Assembly: GCA_024103425.1 (NCBI GenBank)
Contig: JAGFIS010000029.1
Span: forward strand, 124,001 to 188,000
Length of the DNA: 64,000 nucleotides
Reading direction: 5' to 3'
From: Chitinophagaceae bacterium
GTDB lineage: Bacteria > Bacteroidota > Bacteroidia > Chitinophagales > Chitinophagaceae
The notes beneath the pieces are model-generated. The model had not been told where the DNA came from. It searched no databases and worked only from the letters and a program-made list of their open reading frames with translations. This document shows positions 52,133-60,434 of the stretch, piece after piece; positions within the stretch are counted from its first letter, which is position 1, and each line of letters opens with the position of its first letter. The position numbers and the translations under genes are program-made.

Positions 52133-54199
52133 TTAATTGTTTAAAGGCAGGTTAGAATATTCTTTGCTGTATTCCATCATTTGCTTGTAGAAGTTATCAG
52201 GATATTCAATCTTAACATCCTTAATCTTATCACCATCCATCACCGGAACCAGCTTCGGCTGGATAAATCCTTTGTAAGGTTTAATATTCAGTTTGTTGAA
52301 TCTCTCCAGAACTTCTTTATGTAATTCGGGATCCACCTTCACTCCATAAGTTTCTATCAGATGTTTCCCTCCTTCAAAATCTCCTTCAGATTTTACTCTC
52401 TGGATTTCTCTGAGTAACCGGCCGAAGAGATCGCGGAGTTTGTCATAGTCGTTCACCTTCACATAAGTCTTGCCGTCTCTCTTCACCATCTCTACTACAT
52501 TATCTGCCTTACCATGCTCGTATGCCCATTTTGCAACTAACTGACGGTTGCGCATGTGTGCTTCTTCCAGCTTATCTCCGGGCTTCAGGCGTGTAAGTTG
52601 TGTCATCAATCCGTTCATCATATAGCTGTCATACTCTGCTTTACCTACATCCACAGTGCTCATAACACCCAACTCTACCAGCTTGGGGTCAATAGCGTAG
52701 TACAAGGCTACGAGGTCTGCCCTGGCTTCTTCCAATGCTGAAGCATAATTTTTTAATGTCTTATCGGGAGTGGATATCCCCGGATTGATTTGCCCACTGG
52801 CGTGGCCGATTACTTCGTGCATCTCGGTATGCAGGTCAGATGCCAGTGCACTCCATTTTCTGATTCTTTCTTTCACTTCATCATCTACACCAAACTCATC
52901 GAGCATGCCGCTTGTAGCGCTGCTCACATTATACGAGTGCACAATATTGCTCAGCGAAACTGATTTGGAACCGTGCTCTTTTCTGATCCATTCGTTATTG
53001 GGAAGGTTGATTCCGATAGCGGTAGAAGGAGATAAACGTCCGGCCTCATTAATGACGGTGATGGCCTTGGCAATAATTCCCTTCACTTCTTTCTTTTTGT
53101 GTTCATCCATCAAAGGAGAATTATCTTCAAACCACTGTGCATTAGCCGCGAGAATATTGATATTGCGCGACGCTTCAAAATCCTTCATGCTTACCACGCT
53201 CTCAAAGCTGGCTTTCCGGCTTAGCGGATCTTCATACGTCTCAATAAAACCATTCACTACATCGGTAGTGCTCGCTGTATCATTCACCCAGGCTATGCTG
53301 TATTGATCAAAGGTGTGGAGGTCGCCTGTTTTATAATATTCAATCAGCAATTCGAGGGCTTTCTTCTGTGCATCGTTTTCTGCAAGCGGTGCAGCTTTCT
53401 CCAGCCAGTAAACAATTTTAGTAATCGCATCAGAATACATACCCCCTACTTTCCAGACTTTCTCCACCAACCGGCCGTTTTCTTTCATCAGTTTGCTGTT
53501 CAGTCCCCACATCGGCGCTTCACCGCTCGAGTTGAACTTTGCGTAGAAGTCTTCCACCTCTTTCTGTGTCACATTCTCATAGAAGTTCACAGAAGATGCT
53601 TTCACAACATCTTTATTAGCACCAAAATCTACCAACTTGGGCTCAATATTAGGATTATATATGATGTCGGTAACCCTGGCCAGAAAATCATCGAGAGACT
53701 CACCTTCGTTCATGGGGAATCCGGACGGATTGCTTGCTTTGGCTACGCTGACAAAATAATCTTTAGAGCACTCGGGAAAGAATTTCTCATTACCGTAGTG
53801 ATGATGATTCCCGTAACTGAACCAGAAGCGTGCGATATATGTCTGAAACTTATTCCAATCTTCGGTATTTTTATCTCCCGAATACGTTTCATACATATTT
53901 TCCAGTGTCTTTCTGAGCATCAGGCCGTATTTGCTCTTCTGATCATAAAAGATATCGCGGCCCGCAAGTCCTGCCTGCGACAGATAATAAACAAACTCTT
54001 TTTGTTTAAGAGTTAACTGATCAAATCCCGGTACTTCGTATCTGAGAATCTGAATATCTGCAAATGATTGAGCAGTTACATCAAAAGATTCATCATAACC
54101 GGTAGCGGCTGCCTGCTTATCTTTTTTATCTCCTGAATCACAGGAAGAAATCATCCCCAGCATTGAAACCGAGGCGAATAAATAGAATATTCTTTTCAT
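52133..54199 (-). CDS. M49-like dipeptidyl peptidase III family lipoprotein
   Basis: 688 residues with lipobox MISSCD (Cys20). The zinc motif HEVIGH (461-466) is the six-residue HEXXGH form of DPP III, followed by the second motif EEARADL (490-496), which supplies the third ligand. The enzyme should remove dipeptides from peptide N-termini in the periplasm. Homologs in databases are often mislabelled dihydrofolate reductase; nothing in the sequence supports that. It is the first gene of a pair with the serine hydrolase. Confidence 0.87.
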   Translation of the reverse strand: MKRIFYLFASVSMLGMISSCDSGDKKDKQAAATGYDESFDVTAQSFADIQILRYEVPGFDQLTLKQKEFVYYLSQAGLAGRDIFYDQKSKYGLMLRKTLENMYETYSGDKNTEDWNKFQTYIARFWFSYGNHHHYGNEKFFPECSKDYFVSVAKASNPSGFPMNEGESLDDFLARVTDIIYNPNIEPKLVDFGANKDVVKASSVNFYENVTQKEVEDFYAKFNSSGEAPMWGLNSKLMKENGRLVEKVWKVGGMYSDAITKIVYWLEKAAPLAENDAQKKALELLIEYYKTGDLHTFDQYSIAWVNDTASTTDVVNGFIETYEDPLSRKASFESVVSMKDFEASRNINILAANAQWFEDNSPLMDEHKKKEVKGIIAKAITVINEAGRLSPSTAIGINLPNNEWIRKEHGSKSVSLSNIVHSYNVSSATSGMLDEFGVDDEVKERIRKWSALASDLHTEMHEVIGHASGQINPGISTPDKTLKNYASALEEARADLVALYYAIDPKLVELGVMSTVDVGKAEYDSYMMNGLMTQLTRLKPGDKLEEAHMRNRQLVAKWAYEHGKADNVVEMVKRDGKTYVKVNDYDKLRDLFGRLLREIQRVKSEGDFEGGKHLIETYGVKVDPELHKEVLERFNKLNIKPYKGFIQPKLVPVMDGDKIKDVKIEYPDNFYKQMMEYSKEYSNLPLNN

Positions 54200-54284
54200 A
54201 CAATTGATTTGGCTAAAAGTAAAGAATTATCGCCTACCCGGAGCGGTCAAATAATAATTTCAATCGATGTTACCTGAAGAGGAG

Positions 54285-54313
54285 GAAAAAAAGAAACCCC
54301 CGAGACCGGGGGT
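54285..54313 (-). terminator. Strong intrinsic terminator on the minus strand
   Basis: ACCCCCG and CGGGGGT arms (7 bp) with a 4-nt loop; on the minus strand the stem is followed by TTCTTTTTTTCC. No protein gene on the minus strand ends near it, the AraC gene stopping 340 bp upstream. Confidence 0.82.
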
Positions 54314-54590
54314 AATTTGAGGTTCTTGTTTTTTGAAAAACTGATTAAAAGCTAAACTTCCAGTCAAAAAGGTTCTTAAATCTTGTCAAAACCCTAAACA
54401 GGAAACTGATTAATTGAAAACCCACGTTGAGAAACCTATAGAAACAAGTTGCAGGATAGTAATCGAGTACGGATCAAAGTGCCAACTATTATTTTTTTAA
54501 TCTCTAAAATTACGGTCCACTCTGGAAACCAAAACAGAGACAAGCCTGAACTGCTTCCAATCTCCTCTCAGTGATATAAAGAACCCTAAG
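54285..54590 (-). ncRNA. Candidate ~300-nt small RNA or long leader of the M49 gene
   Basis: The 457-bp gap between the AraC gene and the M49 gene carries a minus-strand promoter (54591-54619) and, about 290 bp on, a strong minus-strand terminator (54285-54313) before any protein start. The RNA between them has no supported ORF and contains an imperfect duplication: TTAATCAGTTT followed by AAGAACCT occurs twice about 60 nt apart. Either a free small RNA or an attenuated leader is possible; the M49 gene begins 86 bp beyond the terminator. Confidence 0.45.
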
Positions 54591-54619
54591 CAAACATATA
54601 GTAGTGAAACGCCCAACAA
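54591..54619 (-). promoter_or_regulatory. Bacteroidota promoter ahead of the noncoding stretch
   Basis: On the minus strand TTG (54619-54617) is followed by 18 nt and TATGTTTG (54598-54591). The predicted start is near 54585. Confidence 0.55.
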
Positions 54620-54628
54620 AAACGGGAT

Positions 54629-54655
54629 TTGTATCATTTTTTAAAAATGATACAA
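54629..54655. repeat. 27-bp near-perfect palindrome after the AraC gene
   Basis: Arms TTGTATCATTTTT and AAAAATGATACAA are 13 bp and separated by a single T. It begins 1 bp after the AraC stop codon and ends 10 bp before the promoter of the noncoding RNA. As RNA it is an AT-rich hairpin that could end the AraC message; as DNA it is a good dyad operator. Confidence 0.6.
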
Positions 54656-54656
54656 C

Positions 54657-55784
54657 CTATTCCGGTGATTTTGCGAGAGAAGAAGGATCAGTTCCTTCAT
54701 ATTTACGAAAAGCTCTATAGAAAGAAGCGCGACTGTTGAAGCCGACTTCATAAGCGATGCCTTCAATAGTGAAGTGACAGTTTTCGTCTGACAGCAATTC
54801 TTTTGCTTTTTTCACGCGTGTGCGGCGAATGAGTTCGTAAAATGTAGTATTGTTATTTTTAATACAACCAACAATCTTATATGCAGGTAACCCGAGTGCT
54901 GAGCTCAGCGACTCCATATTCACATCTGCATTGGCATATAATTTATTTTCTTCAATTACTCTCTGTATCTCTGCAAATAACTTTTCATCCTCTTCAGATT
55001 TCAATTCCGGTTTCTCATCAGACGATGCATCATTAACAAACGAAGGTCCAACCTTCTGAAGGTGTTCGGCAAATTCTTCTACGCTGAAGACAGCATTTTC
55101 ATTAAATGCATAGTAAAGAATAAATAAGAAGATGGTTACTAACACCAATGGCAGGAAAATATATTCTACAATCGTCGTATCGATGGTTATATATAAAATG
55201 ACTGTAATCAGTGTCAATACCCATAACAAAATCACATAACGAATCAGATAATCAGCCTTGACTGATGGCAGGTCAGATACCTGTTGCATCATCTTCTTTC
55301 GATACCTGAATACCTGAATGGCATTAAAGCTGAAATACAACAATTGATGCGAGAATAAAACAGCCGAGTAAGCCACCATATCATCCGGATACGGGCCTTC
55401 GAGAACACTGGTCATGTACGTCTGCTGCGCAGCACTATCCATCATTGCAAAGCTAATTGCCATGTAAATACCGTAAAGAATGATCAGAGCGGATATGCTT
55501 TTAAGCCATCTGAAAGATTTTGACTCCGTCGTCTTCGTCATCAGAAGCACGTAATAATATGAAAGCGGGGCGAATAATGCAGCTGTTATCTGTACAAAGA
55601 AATAGGTCCAGGGAAAAATATAAACCCCTTCGGTCAGAATAAAGATATTGTCTATGAAATTTAGACCGGGGGTCAAAAATACAAGTCCGAGTATTTTATT
55701 AGGAAGTGAATTCCCCTTTCTGAAGAAGAGAATCAGAAATAATGAAACAACTAAAAAAGATGTAAAGATGTTTATTGCAAGCAT
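54657..55784 (-). CDS. AraC-family transcriptional regulator with multi-helix membrane N-terminus
   Basis: 375 residues: seven hydrophobic helices (about 1-230) followed by a cytoplasmic linker and a C-terminal AraC HTH with ADVNMESLSSALGLPAYKIV and IEGIAYEVGFNSRASFYRAFRK. This membrane-embedded AraC type is common in Bacteroidota and probably senses a signal in the membrane. A -7 element TATTTTTG lies at 55854-55847, about 60 bp upstream. No clear target operon; the flanking palindrome may be its site. Confidence 0.9.
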   Translation of the reverse strand: MLAINIFTSFLVVSLFLILFFRKGNSLPNKILGLVFLTPGLNFIDNIFILTEGVYIFPWTYFFVQITAALFAPLSYYYVLLMTKTTESKSFRWLKSISALIILYGIYMAISFAMMDSAAQQTYMTSVLEGPYPDDMVAYSAVLFSHQLLYFSFNAIQVFRYRKKMMQQVSDLPSVKADYLIRYVILLWVLTLITVILYITIDTTIVEYIFLPLVLVTIFLFILYYAFNENAVFSVEEFAEHLQKVGPSFVNDASSDEKPELKSEEDEKLFAEIQRVIEENKLYANADVNMESLSSALGLPAYKIVGCIKNNNTTFYELIRRTRVKKAKELLSDENCHFTIEGIAYEVGFNSRASFYRAFRKYEGTDPSSLAKSPE

Positions 55785-55996
55785 AAAAACAGGTTAGCCC
55801 TTTTTTAGATCATTCTTGAAATCTAACTGTCTAAAAAATACTGCCTCAAAAATATATCCTCCATAGGCAGGTGTCTAAGATAGGATAAAATCATTTTTAC
55901 CGGAGCTTCAACAGATTTCGATTACATAATGTCACTATCTGATGTTCTGTCTCGAATACTTTCTTTTAGCCATAAAAGCGTTGCGAAAATCGTCAC

Positions 55997-56869
55997 TTAC
56001 TTAAAAACAGAGTGCAAAAACTCCGTCATATCTGCCCACGAAGCACTGTCGGCCGATGCATTGTAAGCAACAGGAATACCAAATTCTTTTCCGTTATGAT
56101 CAGCTTCCGGACTTGTAAATCCGTGTTTTGCATCGGCATATTCTTTAAATACATAGCTGATGCCTGCACTATCCATTTTAGCCTTGAAAGGTGCTTCATT
56201 ATCTTTTTCGAATTCATCACTCATGCCATGGCATACCAAAACTTTGGCCTGAATGCCGGTATCGGGAGTGATACCGCCGAGGCTCGGGTGAAAGCCTACC
56301 GCAGCTTTAACGCCTGCTCCGTGGGTAGCTGCAGTAATCGCAGAGAAGCCACCAAAGCAAAAACCGAGAACTGCAATATTATTTCCATCCACATCAGGAT
56401 ACGACTTTAATTTTTCCACAGCAGCTTCAACCAATCTTGTAACCAGATTAGGATCCCCTCCGTATGGACTCGTCAATGCCATCGCTTCTGCCGGATTATT
56501 GGCAATAGCGCCTTCGCCGAAAACATCCACCGCCATAGCGGCATATCCCAGGCCCGCTAACATTTCAGCACGCGTTTTTACATAATCATTCAGTCCCCAC
56601 CATTCCGGCAATACTATAATTCCCGGGCGTTTGCCCTGCTGATCGCCATCTTCGGCATAGACTACCAAATGTTTTTTGCCTTCAAACTCAAAATCACCAT
56701 TCTGAACCTGAATGTTCTTTGATGCGATCTGCGATTTCAATTCTTCAAAAGTTCCTTGCATAGTTATATCATTTGATTGATTAATATTTTCCTTTTCTGA
56801 ATCACTGCCATTACATCCTCCTATCGTCAATAATAGAAAAAATAAACCTATTAACGATGTTGTTCTCAT
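55997..56869 (-). CDS. Dienelactone hydrolase family lipoprotein
   Basis: 290 residues from the ATG at 56869, which gives a lipobox (TIGGCNG, Cys about 17); the in-frame ATG 14 codons upstream lacks a signal. The DLH fold shows the nucleophile VLGFCFGGFSA (Cys), the Asp in VCHGMSDEF region and the His in DAKHGFTSP. An exported carboxylic ester or lactone hydrolase is expected; substrate unknown. Confidence 0.87.
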   Translation of the reverse strand: MRTTSLIGLFFLLLTIGGCNGSDSEKENINQSNDITMQGTFEELKSQIASKNIQVQNGDFEFEGKKHLVVYAEDGDQQGKRPGIIVLPEWWGLNDYVKTRAEMLAGLGYAAMAVDVFGEGAIANNPAEAMALTSPYGGDPNLVTRLVEAAVEKLKSYPDVDGNNIAVLGFCFGGFSAITAATHGAGVKAAVGFHPSLGGITPDTGIQAKVLVCHGMSDEFEKDNEAPFKAKMDSAGISYVFKEYADAKHGFTSPEADHNGKEFGIPVAYNASADSASWADMTEFLHSVFK

Positions 56870-56958
56870 GGCTGATGTATAAAAAAATTTAGAAGAAATA
56901 CACGAAGTCAAACTTTTCCTCCATCAAATTTAATCTCTTATTGCGTACTTTGCCTTTA

Positions 56959-57780
56959 ATGGCGCTTTTTATATCCTCTATTAATTCCGGTAGCAATGGA
57001 AACTGTTATTACATTGGCAATACTAAAGAAGCTGTATTGATCGATGCCGGCGTCTCCTGCCGTACCATCGAGAGGCGAATGAAAGAACTGGATCTGAATA
57101 TCGGGAAGTTGAAAGCTGTATTCATCTCGCACGAACATACCGACCACATCAGAGGGGTAGAAACACTGTCCAGAAAATACCGGCTTCCTGTTTACATTTC
57201 AGAACTCACATACCGGGCGAGCGGACTCAACATCGACGGAAATCACCTGCGCCATTTTTCAGATAAGGATATCATTTCTGTCGGAGACATCAATGTCCAT
57301 GCATTCAGTAAAGTGCATGATGCAAGAGACCCTTTCAGCTTTGCGATTAAAGATTACGAAGTACAAGTTGGTGTATTTACAGATATTGGCACCTGTTCTG
57401 ACGATCTGATTCACTGGTTCAAAGGATGTCATGCTGCTTTTCTCGAAGCAAACTACGATGAAGAGATGCTGCAAAACGGACCTTATCCTTACTACCTTAA
57501 AAAAAGAATCTCTAACGGTGAAGGGCATCTGAGTAATACACTTGCTCACAGGCTCTTCTGCGAACACCGTCCTGATTACATGTCGCATCTGATCTTATCG
57601 CATCTGTCAGAGCAGAACAATTCCCCTGAAATTGTAGAAGAGCTCTTCAATTCCAATTGTGGAAATGTATCTGTAACTGTTGCCTCGCGGCATGAGGCTT
57701 CCCCCGTTTTTGAAATAACTACCGGCAAGAAAAAAATTGTCACTCCCGCTTCTTACAAACAACTCAAGATGAATTTCTGA
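56959..57780 (+). CDS. YycJ/WalJ-type MBL-fold protein
   Basis: 273 residues from the ATG at 56959; an in-frame TTG at 56941 overlaps the probable promoter TACTTTGCC. The metallo-beta-lactamase motifs are HEHTDH (about 61-66), VHDARDP and the C-terminal SHLSEQN. YycJ homologs are exonucleases or act with the WalRK system in Firmicutes; in Bacteroidota they are usually annotated MBL fold metallo-hydrolase. Monocistronic, divergent from the DLH gene. Confidence 0.88.
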   Translation: MALFISSINSGSNGNCYYIGNTKEAVLIDAGVSCRTIERRMKELDLNIGKLKAVFISHEHTDHIRGVETLSRKYRLPVYISELTYRASGLNIDGNHLRHFSDKDIISVGDINVHAFSKVHDARDPFSFAIKDYEVQVGVFTDIGTCSDDLIHWFKGCHAAFLEANYDEEMLQNGPYPYYLKKRISNGEGHLSNTLAHRLFCEHRPDYMSHLILSHLSEQNNSPEIVEELFNSNCGNVSVTVASRHEASPVFEITTGKKKIVTPASYKQLKMNF

Positions 57781-57879
57781 CCCATTTGAGTGATACAATA
57801 AAATTGTTTAGAACGTACATTTGCTCGTTTCACTCAATGATTGAGACAACAAACTTTTTAAAAATTTAAAATTTAATAT

Positions 57880-58557
57880 ATGCAGCCATCAGCCATTGTC
57901 TCCGGTGCAGGAGGTGCTTTAGGTTCAGTGATTGTAAAGAAACTCCTGAGTGAAGGATATCATGTGAGCGGATTGTTTCATCATGAGAATCCGGAATCAA
58001 CCGAGAACTTCAAACCCTATAATGTCAATCTGCTCGATGAAGAAGAAACTGCAGCAGCCGTAAAAGCCATCTTCGATGAAAGAAAGGAAGTAAAAGTTCT
58101 GGTCTGCACTGCAGGCGGGTTCAGAATAGGAAATATCGGTAATACCACATCTGCACAAATACAGCAGCAGATAGATCTGAATTTCAAAACGACCTACCAC
58201 CTTGTACAACCTGTTTATAACAGAATGAAAGCGCAGGGATACGGAAGGATATTCATCACCGCCAGTAAGTCGGCCCTGAAACCTGAAGCAGGAGTGCAAA
58301 CACTGGCCTATACAATCTCTAAAGCTATGCTCGTCAACCTGGCTACTATTTTGAATGCCGATAATCCTCACAAGGTAGTAACCACTATCATCGCTCCATC
58401 AATTATCGACACGAAAGCCAACAGAGACTCCATGCCCGATGCCGATACCTCTAAATGGGTAACACCTGAACAGATAGCTGATGTCATTGCATTTTACATC
58501 TCTGAAAAGGCTGAGATACTGAGAGAACCTGTCTTAAAGGCATTTCACATGTCGTAA
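57880..58557 (+). CDS. Short-chain dehydrogenase/reductase
   Basis: 225 residues of classical SDR fold: GAGGALGSVIVKKLL (TGxxxGxG-type motif slightly altered), AGGF, and the catalytic region ITASKSALKPEAGVQTLAYTISKAM with Tyr and Lys in YTISK. NAD(P)H-dependent reduction of a small carbonyl substrate is likely. It precedes the NorC-like gene by 80 bp on the same strand, separated by a regulatory dyad. Confidence 0.87.
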   Translation: MQPSAIVSGAGGALGSVIVKKLLSEGYHVSGLFHHENPESTENFKPYNVNLLDEEETAAAVKAIFDERKEVKVLVCTAGGFRIGNIGNTTSAQIQQQIDLNFKTTYHLVQPVYNRMKAQGYGRIFITASKSALKPEAGVQTLAYTISKAMLVNLATILNADNPHKVVTTIIAPSIIDTKANRDSMPDADTSKWVTPEQIADVIAFYISEKAEILREPVLKAFHMS

Positions 58558-58569
58558 AAATGTCTGAAT

Positions 58570-58625
58570 TATGACCCAAATCATATCTGATAGAGGGCGT
58601 AATAAAAATTTAAAGAATAAATTTG
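58570..58625 (+). promoter_or_regulatory. CRP/FNR-type dyad and -7 element before the NorC-like gene
   Basis: TATGA-CCCAAA-TCATA (58570-58585), a 5-6-5 inverted repeat of the CRP/FNR type, lies 32 bp before TAAATTTG (58618-58625), which matches TAnnTTTG. No TTG is at -33, so an activator is probably needed. Crp/Fnr-family regulators commonly control NO and low-oxygen genes, which fits the downstream operon. Confidence 0.6.
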
Positions 58626-58637
58626 CCCGCATATACG

Positions 58638-59039
58638 ATGAGTGATTATAAGATAAAGACATTAGTATTTGTGGGGCTCAGCCTGTCATTCCTGATATAC
58701 TCCGGGTGGATTTATTTTCACGAAGAGCCCGAATCTCACCCTGCCAGCCGGGCTGCGATTATGGGTAAACAGGTATGGCAGGAAAAGAATTGCGGTTCAT
58801 GCCACCAGTTGTACGGATTGGGCGGGCATCTGGGGCCTGACCTGACGAACGTAATCGACTCAAAACCGGAAGGATACATCAGAGCTATCCTGACTGCAGG
58901 TACGCCGGTAATGCCTAACTTTCACCTCACTGAGAAAGAAAAAGACAACCTGATAGAATTCTTTAAATACACGAATACAACCGGAACCTCAAGTCCTAAA
59001 TCCTTTACACTCCACACCGATGGCACAATCTCCAAATAG
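58638..59039 (+). CDS. NorC-like membrane-anchored cytochrome c
   Basis: 133 residues from the ATG at 58638, just after the -7 element. One N-terminal membrane helix (about 8-26) anchors a monoheme domain with CGSCH (Cys52, Cys55, His56) and the sixth ligand Met92 in TPVMPNF. Size and sequence QEKNCGSCHQLYGLGGHLGP match NorC, which feeds electrons to NorB in nitric oxide reductase. It overlaps the downstream NorB-like gene by 20 bp, so the two subunits are coupled. Confidence 0.92.
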   Translation: MSDYKIKTLVFVGLSLSFLIYSGWIYFHEEPESHPASRAAIMGKQVWQEKNCGSCHQLYGLGGHLGPDLTNVIDSKPEGYIRAILTAGTPVMPNFHLTEKEKDNLIEFFKYTNTTGTSSPKSFTLHTDGTISK

Positions 59040-60429
59040 TAATAATTATCCGGCAAGATTCATCACGGTCGGTCTGGTGCTGTTAAGCAGTGCGCTGCTA
59101 TTCGGACTGTTGGCTGCATTGCAATACATCACTCCCGGGTGGGGAAGAGATCAGTTCTCCTTCGCCAAAATCAGGCCGCTGCACGTTTCATCGGCAGTGT
59201 TCTGGATCATCATCGGTGCTATGGGAGCCGTACTTGCCTTCTTTCGGGAGCACAACGAAAAAGAACTGAAGAATAAGAACCTCATCAAGCTGCAATTTTA
59301 TCTTTTCACTGCTGCATCCGGTGCAATCCTGATTTCTTACTTCTTCGGAATTTTCAGCGGAAGAGAATACTGGGAGTTTCATCCGTTGTTTGCAATCCCG
59401 ATTGCTATCGGATGGATACTCTTCATCATCAATTTTACTACTAATCACCTGAAACTGAAAGGCGCACCCGTATATGTGTGGATGTGGTTTACCGGTGCGG
59501 TCTTCTTCCTCTTCACCTATCTGGAATCCAACCTCTGGTTGATACCCGGAGTGAGGAATCACCTCGTAAAGGATATGACGATTCAATGGAAATCGTATGG
59601 TGCGATGGTAGGAGCATGGAATCAGCTGATATATGGTAGTTCAATCTACCTGATGGATAAGATTGCGGGTAATAAAAAATATAGTCACTCGCCAATGGCG
59701 TTCGGATTGTATTTCCTCGGATTGTTCAATCTGATGTTCAACTGGGGGCATCATATTTATACACTTCCTGCTCATGCTGCCATACAGTACATCGCCTACA
59801 TCGTGAGCATGACAGAACTCTTTATCTTCGGAAGAATCATTTACACATGGAGATCGTCAGTTGATTTTGCCAGGAAGAACATTCACAAGCGTTCTTATCA
59901 ATTGTTGGTTTCTGCAGACATCTGGGTATTCCTGACACTCGGCCTTGCGATTGCAATGTCAGTGCCGGTGCTGAATCTCTATATGCACGGTACACACGTA
60001 ATTGTCGGACACACGATGGGGGCGACCATCGGTATCAATAGTTTCCTGCTGCTTGCATTTGCTTATGACATTATCGGATCTTCAGGAAAGGTCATGGCGA
60101 AAAATAAGAAACTAATCGACCGTGGAATTATTCTGGCCAACGTTTCGTTGTTCGTATTCTGGATTACTCTGATTATCGCAGGATTTTTAAAAGCTTTCTG
60201 GCAGATGAGTGATACCACTGAGCCGTTTGGCGCGATGATGGTGCGATTGCAACCATGGTTCACTACATTTTATATTGCCGGAGTAGGTTTAGCGACAGGC
60301 TTTACAATGATTATCTATCCGTTGTTAAGGAAGCAATGGGTTAACAGATTTGGCAATACAGATTACACTAAAAGCGCCACATATACCAATCTCGTAACAG
60401 AAGACGCTTCTGAAGAATACCAGGCTTAA
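59020..60429 (+). CDS. NorB-like heme-copper oxidoreductase subunit with altered metal ligands
   Basis: 469 residues, about 12 membrane helices, C-family/NorB type. Present: His55 (helix II, IRPLHVSSAV), His244/His245 (helix VII, NWGHHIY), and His323/His331 in HGTHVIVGHTMGATIGIN (helix X region). Changed: in helix VI, MVGAWNQLIYG (196-206) has Ala199 where NorB and cbb3 have the non-heme metal His, with Asn201 nearby; in helix X the low-spin heme His of HGH is Met333 after His331. This matches a sub-group of NorB-like proteins in Bacteroidota, probably NO reductase with another metal-site ligand set. O2 reductase function is unlikely without the helix VI His; loss of function is possible but both subunits are intact. 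Confidence 0.88.
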   Translation: MAQSPNSNNYPARFITVGLVLLSSALLFGLLAALQYITPGWGRDQFSFAKIRPLHVSSAVFWIIIGAMGAVLAFFREHNEKELKNKNLIKLQFYLFTAASGAILISYFFGIFSGREYWEFHPLFAIPIAIGWILFIINFTTNHLKLKGAPVYVWMWFTGAVFFLFTYLESNLWLIPGVRNHLVKDMTIQWKSYGAMVGAWNQLIYGSSIYLMDKIAGNKKYSHSPMAFGLYFLGLFNLMFNWGHHIYTLPAHAAIQYIAYIVSMTELFIFGRIIYTWRSSVDFARKNIHKRSYQLLVSADIWVFLTLGLAIAMSVPVLNLYMHGTHVIVGHTMGATIGINSFLLLAFAYDIIGSSGKVMAKNKKLIDRGIILANVSLFVFWITLIIAGFLKAFWQMSDTTEPFGAMMVRLQPWFTTFYIAGVGLATGFTMIIYPLLRKQWVNRFGNTDYTKSATYTNLVTEDASEEYQA

Positions 60430-60434
60430 AAAGA

